Source: Spirochaetota bacterium (GTDB lineage Bacteria; Spirochaetota; Spirochaetia; SZUA-6). From it: DNA of 64,000 bases. Positions 43,419 through 51,022 of the stretch are shown piece after piece. Numbering within the stretch: position 1 is the first letter of the stretch; the number at the start of each line of letters is the position of its first letter. Both the position numbers and the translations under genes were made by a program. The DNA is taken from positions 1-64,000 of the forward strand of contig JAADHF010000131.1 in the NCBI GenBank assembly GCA_013151965.1. Reading direction: 5' to 3'. The notes below the pieces were generated by a model. It did not search any database. It was given only the letters and a program-made list of their open reading frames with translations, and was not told the origin of the DNA.

Positions 43419-44450
43419 ATGAAGCAGTTTGTTAATCGTGTAAAAAGAATATTGCCTAACGAGTCGGATTCGCGTGAAACAAAAAATCTGAAAATAACGA
43501 TTTTTCTCTTTGTGAGCATCTTTACGTTAATGGTAGTTGCGGGTGTAGTAGCATTTTCTCTTTCGGTAAAAGGTACGGAAGAAACACTGGTTCCGAATGT
43601 TGTCGGAAAAGATATTGTTACCGCTTTAGTTGACCTCCAGGATAAGGAATTGTACTCCAAAGTACAGGTGCGTTATTCTTCGGACTATGGCAAAGGAATT
43701 ATTATGCAGCAGGTTCCGAATCCCGGATCCGCTGTAAAGGCGGGCAGAAAGGTGACCCTTATCGTCAGTAAAGGTCCTATAGTTGACAGGGTCGAGAATT
43801 TTATCGGTCAGAATGTCAATGATGTGCGGATTCATCTCCAGACCCTTTTTGCCTCTCACAAAGCAATGCTTAAAATTAAAGAAGATGCCGTTATGTATAA
43901 ATTCGATGATAAGAGCCCGGCAGGTACAATACTGGAACAGAAACCGGAACCCGGCACGCCGATAAGCGATGTTACTTATCTTGAATTTGTTGTAAGCAAG
44001 GGTCCTAAGGGCGAGCTTATAGAGATCCCCGATTATAAGGACATGCCCTTTCAGCAGGTAGTGGAGGATCTGGCTAAAAAGAATATGCCTTTTGTTTTTA
44101 CTGTAAGGGATGCGGAAAAAAATGAAGGAAGAGGTATAGTGGTTTCTCAGAATCCGAAAGCAAAAAGCGAGGTTCCGTACGGAACGGTTGTTCAGCTGGA
44201 AATGACAAAACCGACAGTACTGGGAAAGAATAATGTATTCGGTGTTTTTAAATATATACTGCCCGATTATCCTATTCTTGTGGATATAAGGCTCGATGCG
44301 GTTTCACCGGAGGGTACGACAACGCTGCTCAAAATGAAACATCCCGGCGGACCTATCTCCGTACCGTATATTGTTTCTAATGATACCGAACTTATACTGT
44401 ATATTTTTAACAGGGAAGAAATACGCCAGCAGGCTATATCGGGAAGTTAG
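43419..44450 (+). CDS. PASTA-domain membrane protein without kinase domain
   Basis: 343 residues. A cytoplasmic N-terminus of about 25 residues, one membrane helix (about 26-48) and three consecutive PASTA repeats outside (about 55-115, 122-195, 198-265): VPNVVGKDIVTALVDLQDKE, IVSKGP spacers, and GILVSQNP-like turns. A beta-rich tail follows. PASTA domains bind peptidoglycan fragments or muropeptides in Ser/Thr kinases and PBPs; here no catalytic domain is attached. Its position after fmt suggests housekeeping expression. Partner unknown. Confidence 0.88.
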   Translation: MKQFVNRVKRILPNESDSRETKNLKITIFLFVSIFTLMVVAGVVAFSLSVKGTEETLVPNVVGKDIVTALVDLQDKELYSKVQVRYSSDYGKGIIMQQVPNPGSAVKAGRKVTLIVSKGPIVDRVENFIGQNVNDVRIHLQTLFASHKAMLKIKEDAVMYKFDDKSPAGTILEQKPEPGTPISDVTYLEFVVSKGPKGELIEIPDYKDMPFQQVVEDLAKKNMPFVFTVRDAEKNEGRGIVVSQNPKAKSEVPYGTVVQLEMTKPTVLGKNNVFGVFKYILPDYPILVDIRLDAVSPEGTTTLLKMKHPGGPISVPYIVSNDTELILYIFNREEIRQQAISGS

Positions 44451-44471
44451 GCATTTCATGATCAGGTACAA

Positions 44472-44500
44472 TTGACAATGCCGGGAGGCTTTGCTATATT
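44472..44500 (+). promoter_or_regulatory. Promoter of tRNA-Gly
   Basis: TTGACA (44472-44477), 17-base spacer, TATATT (44495-44500), one of the best matches in the window. Transcription should start near 44507, 6 bases before the tRNA. Confidence 0.75.
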
Positions 44501-44512
44501 CAAAATAGATAA

Positions 44513-44583
44513 GCGAGCGTCGTATAATGGTAATACCCGAGCTTCCCAAGCTCGTGCCGGGGGTTCAATTCCCCTCGCTCGCT
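44513..44583 (+). tRNA. tRNA-Gly (anticodon CCC)
   Basis: Acceptor GCGAGCG (44513-44519) pairs perfectly with CGCTCGC (44576-44582), with T as discriminator, as in bacterial tRNA-Gly. Anticodon arm CGAGC-TTCCCAA-GCTCG gives CCC; the T-arm contains GGTTCAATTCC. CCA is not encoded. An ATG for the next gene begins 7 bases after the tRNA end. Confidence 0.95.
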
Positions 44584-44590
44584 GTAAATA

Positions 44591-45361
44591 ATGATGGCTG
44601 AGAAAGAAGTAAAATATATATTCCATATAACACGCAAGGACGGGAGTTTTATGATTCTGCATCCCTTTGCCGTTCCTGAAAAATTCCTCTATGCACTGGA
44701 ACATTGTAAGATAAAAGGCCGGTACGGGGGGGAACCAAGGGTAGAAACACTTACAATGTTCAGGAATAAACTTTACAGACTTGTGGAAGCAGCGGTAAAG
44801 AATTGGATTTTTGATAAACGTTTTATTTCCAAGTTCCTTATTTCGACAGGTGTTTTCCTTGTAACATACTTCTTTTTCTCCTATGTAGTAAGGGATCCGA
44901 TACCAATGATCGATGAGACGGTTTTAGGCCTTGGGGCGGGTATATTCTCGTATATTATGTTGGGCAGAAAAGATATGAATTCCGATGGTGCAATGAAAAA
45001 GAGAGTCGAGCTTCGGTCGAAAGTGGACAGGATAGAATTTACAGAGAGTGATTTTTTAAAAAAGGTGGAAACGATTCTTTATGAAAATGAATCGGGAAAG
45101 TTGGACGATGTGATAAAGCAGATAATTGCTCCCGAATATAAATACAAATTCTCAGGGTTAGAGGACAGGGAAGAGGTAGTACAATTTTTGCGTCTTCTGG
45201 AAAACAGATTTAATTTCAGGCGCCTTAAACGGGAGGAAAAACACTTTAAGAGGTTCGTAGACGGCAGGACCGGGAAGGGATTTATAGAATCTAAAAATCT
45301 TGATTATCCTCTTTATGCAGTTTACAAATTATTCAAAAAGAATATTTCGAGTTTTAAGTAA
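44591..45361 (+). CDS. Unknown membrane protein cotranscribed with tRNA-Gly
   Basis: 256 residues. The N-terminal 70 residues are soluble; two hydrophobic segments (about 81-98 and 106-122: FLISTGVFLVTYFFFSYV and TVLGLGAGIFSYIML) are followed by a charged cytoplasmic helical domain. I do not recognise the family. The start codon is 7 bases after tRNA-Gly and no Shine-Dalgarno fits (bases upstream belong to the tRNA). Tandem ATG codons (44591 and 44594) make the exact start uncertain. It converges with the rex-like gene. Confidence 0.75.
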   Translation: MMAEKEVKYIFHITRKDGSFMILHPFAVPEKFLYALEHCKIKGRYGGEPRVETLTMFRNKLYRLVEAAVKNWIFDKRFISKFLISTGVFLVTYFFFSYVVRDPIPMIDETVLGLGAGIFSYIMLGRKDMNSDGAMKKRVELRSKVDRIEFTESDFLKKVETILYENESGKLDDVIKQIIAPEYKYKFSGLEDREEVVQFLRLLENRFNFRRLKREEKHFKRFVDGRTGKGFIESKNLDYPLYAVYKLFKKNISSFK

Positions 45362-45372
45362 CTTAAAACCTT

Positions 45373-46554
45373 TCAGGCAGAAGTTTTATCAGCGACAGCG
45401 GAACTCCCCTTTTTTAACAGATCACCTATTATTTTGCTGACCTGACCTACATGAATTTTCTTGTAGATTGTGTCATTTATGGTTACAACAGGACTTTCCG
45501 AACAGATTCCCGGGCACGGTACTGCCTCTAATGAGAACAAACCTGATTTTGTTGATTCTCCCGCTCCGATATTGAGTTGTTTTGAAACTGATTCCAGAAT
45601 TTCTATTGCTTCCTTTCTCTGGCATGTATCCCCTATGCATATCTTAATCTGATACTTTGCCGGGGGAATAAGTTTAAAATTACTGTAAAATCTTATGGTC
45701 TGGATAAGACTGCTGATAGGAATATTTAAGAAATCAGCAATAAATTCTAAAATATCCTCCGGAAGATAGCTGTATATCTTCTGTGCTTCTTCCAGGATAG
45801 GAATAAGATATTCCCGTTTCGGCTGATATTTGTTAAAAATCTCTATCACTTTTTTCGGCGGCACTTTATTCTTCTCACGTTCTTTCCGGCTTCTATGTGT
45901 CCTCTTGTGTGTTTTTAAATAGTGCGAAAGAAGTGCAATCCCTGTTGCTATATTTTCATTACGAACAGTAACATTCTCAGGGACGGACAGCTGTGTGGGT
46001 GCAAAATTCCAGATAGCCTTAATTCCAAGCGATACGATACGGTTGCAGACAGATTGAGCCGCTTCTTTGGGGACCGTAATAATAGCTATCCCGATATCGT
46101 AACTTCTCACTACCCGCTGAAGTGCTTCCAGTGGGAGAATGGTAAAAGAACCGAGTACATTACCGGCTTTGGATGGGTCATTATCAAAAACGGCTATCAG
46201 TTTTAACCCGTACTCACCCATACCCGGGTACTGAGCCAGTGCGGAACCAAGATGCCCTGCACCGACCAGGATCGCAGTATTCTGGTAATTGATTCCCAGA
46301 AATTCTTCTATCGCATTTTTTAAGCCTTTGACCGAATAACCGGATTTGGGTTTTCCCTTATAGCCGATAATGGCAACATCTTTCCGCACCTGTGTATCGT
46401 CCACCTGGAAAAATTGTGCAAGATGTTTGGAAGAAACATGCTCGTCACCCTGTCTTTCCATTTCCGCGAGTATTTGATGATACAGAGGTATCCTCCGCAA
46501 TGTCTGCTCGGGAATGGATTTTTCCGGTTGTTTATTACTATTATTACCTTCCAC
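45373..46554 (-). CDS. Rex redox repressor fused to a NuoE-like [2Fe-2S] domain
   Basis: 393 residues, GTG start. Residues about 18-85 form a winged helix (SSKHLAQFFQVDDTQVRKDV) and about 90-215 the NAD(H)-binding Rossmann domain (VGAGHLGSALAQYPG), together a complete Rex. A basic linker (KRTHRSRKEREKNK, 217-230) leads to a thioredoxin-like domain (about 233-385) like the 24-kDa NuoE/HydA-partner subunit. It has four cysteines at 306, 311, 347 and 351, in C-x4-C and C-x3-C pairs, as in [2Fe-2S] NuoE. Rex senses NADH/NAD ratio and represses fermentation genes; the extra domain suggests an added iron-sulfur redox input. No Shine-Dalgarno is present. Confidence 0.9.
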   Translation of the reverse strand: MEGNNSNKQPEKSIPEQTLRRIPLYHQILAEMERQGDEHVSSKHLAQFFQVDDTQVRKDVAIIGYKGKPKSGYSVKGLKNAIEEFLGINYQNTAILVGAGHLGSALAQYPGMGEYGLKLIAVFDNDPSKAGNVLGSFTILPLEALQRVVRSYDIGIAIITVPKEAAQSVCNRIVSLGIKAIWNFAPTQLSVPENVTVRNENIATGIALLSHYLKTHKRTHRSRKEREKNKVPPKKVIEIFNKYQPKREYLIPILEEAQKIYSYLPEDILEFIADFLNIPISSLIQTIRFYSNFKLIPPAKYQIKICIGDTCQRKEAIEILESVSKQLNIGAGESTKSGLFSLEAVPCPGICSESPVVTINDTIYKKIHVGQVSKIIGDLLKKGSSAVADKTSA

Positions 46555-46561
46555 GTTAATT

Positions 46562-46590
46562 AAGGATAAGTTTTCGTGAAAGAAATGTCA
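46562..46590 (-). promoter_or_regulatory. Promoter of the rex-nuoE fusion gene
   Basis: On the minus strand TTGACA (46590-46585), 17-base spacer, TATCCT (46567-46562). The GTG at 46554 follows the -10 box by 7 bases, implying a leaderless transcript. Confidence 0.5.
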
Positions 46591-46594
46591 ATAT

Positions 46595-47827
46595 TTATTC
46601 TCCGACCCGCTGTTTTTCTTCCATCTGTTTCTGAAGTTCAAGAGCTTTCTTCGCTGTCTCGATATTTTCCCGTGCCGGGAGATATTTCGGGTCAATTTCG
46701 AGAACCTGTTCCCAGTATTTTATCGCCTCGGCATTATTGCCGTGTGCATAGGCTTCTATTCCGTTAAGATACAATTTGTCCGTTTTATCCTGCCTTGCAG
46801 CTCTTCCCCTGTCCCCTAAGTTAAGCCTGGCTTCCACACTGAATTTGTCAAGCGGATTAAGTCTTCCGCTTAAATCGATATTATAATTGGTAACAAAACT
46901 AACGGAATCTAAATTTAACATGCTTCCGATACTGATACTCGGATTGTCCCCTTTAAAATGGAAGCCTCCCTGGACGGATAAAAAATCGGTAATATTTACA
47001 TTTATTCCGCCTGCTACGTTCCATTTTTCAGCGGGATAATCTGCAGGATCGAAACTTATGGGGTAGTTTAAATCAAAAGACATGATCAGAGGACGTATGG
47101 GAGAGTATGCTATTCCTGCTGTCGCTATGGTAGGAAGAGGTTCCGTCAGGACAAAGGGCCCCAGATTTTTAATTACAAGGCCTATAGAGAAGTTCTTTGA
47201 TCTTGCGAAGAAGAATTTGAGAAAATTTAAACGGGTAAGCAGACCTAAATCAGCCATAATACTGAATGCTGATTGTCCTGGATATATTGCAGCAGGGATG
47301 TTTCTATAGGCTATTTTCAGGTTGGCACCGGCGGACAGGCCGTAGAAGTAATAGTTCGAAAAGAAATTATACGATACATTTAATGTTCCGACTGTTTCGG
47401 ATATAGTGCCTTTGCCGGATCTTTCCGCCCAGTCATTGTATTCGGTAAAGGGCAGATAGAGAAATTTGCCTCCGAAACCAATCCCCAGATCGTTAATACG
47501 AACACTGTACAGTACACCTTCCAGGTTCGAATCTGCAATCCAGCTGTGGTGAAGAAAGGCAAGTTCTGTATATTTGAGTGTAGAGCTGCCGGAAGGGTTG
47601 GATTCCAGGAATCCTAAATCATCTGCAACAGCGGCAAAGGCGGTACCCATTCCTTCATATTTCCCGCCAAGTGGTATTTCCAGAGTCGGAAAAACCGTAA
47701 GGCCTGTATTGGAGTCGGCATTATTACTGAATAGATCTTGTAATTTATAGTATAAACTACTATCCTCTCCCATAAGGGGTGGTATTGCTGTTAAGAGAAA
47801 AATTATGAATAGATAAATATTTTTCAT
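46595..47827 (-). CDS. Outer-membrane UPF0164-like protein with C-terminal TPR
   Basis: 410 residues from the ATG at 47827 (AGCAGG upstream); signal peptide MKNIYLFIIFLLTAIPPLMG. An FadL/UPF0164-like start (GGKYEGMGTAFAAVADDLGFLESNP) and Gly/aromatic-rich strands form a probable barrel to about residue 345. A cytoplasm- or periplasm-facing TPR-like tail follows (LYLNGIEAYAHGNNAEAIKYWEQVLEIDP near 360-390). The combination of barrel and TPR is known from treponemal proteins. Precise role unknown. It lies 40 bases upstream of the rex-like gene. Confidence 0.82.
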   Translation of the reverse strand: MKNIYLFIIFLLTAIPPLMGEDSSLYYKLQDLFSNNADSNTGLTVFPTLEIPLGGKYEGMGTAFAAVADDLGFLESNPSGSSTLKYTELAFLHHSWIADSNLEGVLYSVRINDLGIGFGGKFLYLPFTEYNDWAERSGKGTISETVGTLNVSYNFFSNYYFYGLSAGANLKIAYRNIPAAIYPGQSAFSIMADLGLLTRLNFLKFFFARSKNFSIGLVIKNLGPFVLTEPLPTIATAGIAYSPIRPLIMSFDLNYPISFDPADYPAEKWNVAGGINVNITDFLSVQGGFHFKGDNPSISIGSMLNLDSVSFVTNYNIDLSGRLNPLDKFSVEARLNLGDRGRAARQDKTDKLYLNGIEAYAHGNNAEAIKYWEQVLEIDPKYLPARENIETAKKALELQKQMEEKQRVGE

Positions 47828-48004
47828 TACCTGCTTTAAATATACTACTAATGCATCTGCTTTTCTATGTTTCTCCCCAATTATTTTATCGGTTTTAATG
47901 ATAGGATTTATCATACTAAATAGTGTAACCTCTGTTTTTTGTCGATAATAGTATAAAATAGTAGTCAGATGCAGTTGTGATAGGGATTATAAGGAGATTA
48001 AAAA

Positions 48005-51000
48005 CTGCTTAGAATAAACAGGATAACGATACTATTAATTATCCTTTCTGCTTCAGTGCTTTATCATGTTTCCGCAGGCGGTCAGAGAGAAAAACCCTTT
48101 GATGCCGTGGATAAACTGATGGCTGAGAAACAGTACAATGATGCCCTCTCGAAGTTAACCGAGATAGCCAGGCTGCATCCCGAGATGATGGATGAAGTGG
48201 AAAAGAGAATCGGAGAGGTAAGAAGTATTTTAGATAACTATAACAGCAGATACGCTGAACTTATCAAGGTTCTGTTCGAACAGCACAATGTCGGAAAGGC
48301 TTTAAAAATAATTAAAGAACTGGAGGATCTTAATCCTCATCCTAATATATCAACATTGGGGTCCCTGGTTAAAGCTAAAAGGGGAGCTGAAGTTGTATAT
48401 AATCTTAACCGCTTTGAAGAAATTATGAATAAAGGTCTTAAAGAACTTAAGGACGGGCTATACTTCGATGCTATGAAAACGTATATCCAGGGGTTTGCCC
48501 TTCACAGGGAAGAATTCCAGAAGGCATCTTACGGGAACATCGTAAAAAACTCCGTAGAAAAGGCTTTATCCGGACTTCGGAAAGCTGTTGATGATTTCAT
48601 GAAATCAGGTCCCGAAATCGACAGGCAGTATACTTCTGCTGCACTGCTGGTTTCCGGCCGGGAACCTGATAAATTTTCCATGGAAGCCGGCAGACTTATT
48701 GCAGAATTAAGAAAAGTTGCCGTATTGAGAAACATAATATATAACTCCGCCCTGGTTTTTGATAATGAGAATAAATATATCAAAGAACATTCGGGTAAGA
48801 ATCAGGATGATTACTTCCTCTACTATGCATATTCGGTTACAACAGGTAGAAAAACCCGGACGGAAAGGGAAGGCATCCTTGCAGCTATAGAGATATACTG
48901 GGAAGAAATGCTTGGAACTCTTACAGAAAAGGTTAAAGAAAGCGCCGCTCTGTTTTTGGCCAGAGGAAAGGATTCTTTTGACACAGCCGGATATACAGCC
49001 GCCGATACCCAGTTTAAAAATGCGTATATATTTTATTATATTTATTCGGAACTTACAGCACTATGGGAAGCAAGAATATCAACAGGAAAGGACCTTTCCG
49101 TTGACCGGGGGAGCCTGAAAATCATCGAAGAAAAGCTGCCGGTCTATCTTTTTGCACAGGAAAAAATAAGAGAAACGGAAACGTACAGAAAGTTAGGTAA
49201 ACTGCTGCTCTCCCTGCCTACAACAGGAAGAGTCGATACGGCATCCAAAGATATCATTCTCGCATCGAGAGAGAAATTATCGGAAATAAAGGGTGAACTT
49301 GCAAAGGATAAGGAGCTCTGGAAAAGCTATGAGGGGTATTATAAAAACGTGGATAATCTTAAGTTCGATATGAATATTCACATCAGTGATGCATCTTCGA
49401 TGATACACCGTCTTGATACCATTCTATCCGAAGTAAAACAGGAGGATGTCCGGTTTGTAAATGCATACAATTTTATTCAATACAATGAACTTAAAGAGAA
49501 AGTTAAAAATTACAGCTCGCAGTATAAAGACGCGAAGAAACTCAGCGATGGTTACGATATTATTGTGGAAACAATCAAGGATGAAAAGGGAAAAGAGGTT
49601 AACATAACACGTCATGTTCAATTTCCTTCATTGGCTTTGCAGCATTTTAATACTCTCGGCAGGAGTATAAATGAACTCCGGGGAGAAGGAGATAAATTCC
49701 TTAATTCGATCATAGAGAATGAGGAGCTTAGGGTTAACGAAACCGAATATAAAAAATGGGTGGGGAATGGAACGGAAATAATGGATAATGTTGATTCTCT
49801 GCTGAAAGAACTTAACGGAGCTGTTTCGAAAGCAAAAGAACTTATTCTGCAGGCGGAGAGATATAAGAATGAAGGCATGCTTCGTCTTACACAGGCCCGC
49901 TCGGAACTTAAGGCCGAAAAATTCAGTAATGCCAAAGAGCATATCAAACTTTCCGGACGTGCATTCGAAACGTCTCTTACCTACGAAGAGAACGGTAAAA
50001 TCAGGGATATACTGGATAAAACTCTGCCCGAACTCTCACGGGAAATCGTAAAGCAGGAGAATCTGTTTGTGGTCCGCGAAGTCCGGCGGTTTATTAATAA
50101 AGGGCGGAGATTTTACGGATTGGGAGACTTTGTTAATGCGGAGGCATCTTTTCTAAAGGCAAAGGCGAGATGGGCGGATACGAATCCGACAGAAAATAAA
50201 GAGATAACGAACTGGCTTACCATTGTCAGGTCTGCTCTTTCTATTAAATCCGGGCGTGAAATATCGGACAATAATCCGCTCTATACGGAAATGACACAGC
50301 TTATAAACCTGGCGACAGAAGATTTTTTAAGAGGAAAAGAACTTCTGTCAAAGGGCAGGAAGGTGGAAGCTTTAAAAAAACTGAAAAGCGCAACGGATAA
50401 ACTCGAACGTGTACGGCTTTCATTTCCATACAACCGTGAAGCAAGAGTATTGACATTAAAAATACAGGAATTGAGTGATCCTGAAAATTTTTCTACTTCA
50501 CTGACCAAATTTTATAATGATGCTGTTAAGAACTTCCGCACTAAACCACAGGAGGCGTATGCTGATCTTAAGGATATCGAAGAGATAAAGCCGGACTATC
50601 CGGGTTTAAAAAGATCTATATATAATCTCGAAATTACCCTTAAAATAAGAATACCTCCTCCGGATCCGAAAAAGATTGCAGAATCAAACAGGCTCTATGC
50701 GGCGGCATATCGGATAGTTATTAAAAACCAGGTGGATCTCTTCCCTTCGGCTCTTGCCCAGCTGAATAAGGCAATAGAATTGAATCCTGATAACCGCAAG
50801 GCAGCCGGCTTAAAGGATAGAATTCAGATTGCAGCAGGGGGCACGGTACAGGCGGTCCTTTCGAGTATTGCACAGGAACAGTATAAAATTGCAGAGGATA
50901 AGTATCTGGCCGGGAAATACTTCGAAGCGCTTGTTATCGTGGAAAGACTGCTCAAAAACAAGAGGAATCAGGGTTATCCTCCTCTTCTCGAATTAAAAAG

Positions 51001-51022
51001 GAGAATAAAAGCGAAGATCTGA
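48005..51022 (+). CDS. Large exported helical/TPR-like protein, apparent CTG start
   Basis: 1005 residues if translation starts at the CTG at 48005. AAGGAG (47991-47996) is 8 bases before that codon, and the resulting N-terminus is a good signal peptide (LLRINRITILLIILSASVLY, cut after HVSA). The first conventional start, GTG at 48056, would cut the signal peptide and has no ribosome-binding site. The rest is mostly alpha-helical with TPR-like and coiled-coil segments (for example AEKQYNDALSKLTEIARLHP near the start and the last 130 residues). The stop overlaps the phosphatase gene start by one base, so the two are coupled. It may be a periplasmic partner of that phosphatase. Confidence 0.72.
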   Translation: MLRINRITILLIILSASVLYHVSAGGQREKPFDAVDKLMAEKQYNDALSKLTEIARLHPEMMDEVEKRIGEVRSILDNYNSRYAELIKVLFEQHNVGKALKIIKELEDLNPHPNISTLGSLVKAKRGAEVVYNLNRFEEIMNKGLKELKDGLYFDAMKTYIQGFALHREEFQKASYGNIVKNSVEKALSGLRKAVDDFMKSGPEIDRQYTSAALLVSGREPDKFSMEAGRLIAELRKVAVLRNIIYNSALVFDNENKYIKEHSGKNQDDYFLYYAYSVTTGRKTRTEREGILAAIEIYWEEMLGTLTEKVKESAALFLARGKDSFDTAGYTAADTQFKNAYIFYYIYSELTALWEARISTGKDLSVDRGSLKIIEEKLPVYLFAQEKIRETETYRKLGKLLLSLPTTGRVDTASKDIILASREKLSEIKGELAKDKELWKSYEGYYKNVDNLKFDMNIHISDASSMIHRLDTILSEVKQEDVRFVNAYNFIQYNELKEKVKNYSSQYKDAKKLSDGYDIIVETIKDEKGKEVNITRHVQFPSLALQHFNTLGRSINELRGEGDKFLNSIIENEELRVNETEYKKWVGNGTEIMDNVDSLLKELNGAVSKAKELILQAERYKNEGMLRLTQARSELKAEKFSNAKEHIKLSGRAFETSLTYEENGKIRDILDKTLPELSREIVKQENLFVVREVRRFINKGRRFYGLGDFVNAEASFLKAKARWADTNPTENKEITNWLTIVRSALSIKSGREISDNNPLYTEMTQLINLATEDFLRGKELLSKGRKVEALKKLKSATDKLERVRLSFPYNREARVLTLKIQELSDPENFSTSLTKFYNDAVKNFRTKPQEAYADLKDIEEIKPDYPGLKRSIYNLEITLKIRIPPPDPKKIAESNRLYAAAYRIVIKNQVDLFPSALAQLNKAIELNPDNRKAAGLKDRIQIAAGGTVQAVLSSIAQEQYKIAEDKYLAGKYFEALVIVERLLKNKRNQGYPPLLELKRRIKAKI

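Noticed and set aside
46562-46594. Possible Rex operator upstream of the rex fusion gene
   Set aside because: No TTGTGAA-N4-TTCACAA-like palindrome is convincing; only partial AT-rich symmetry is seen.
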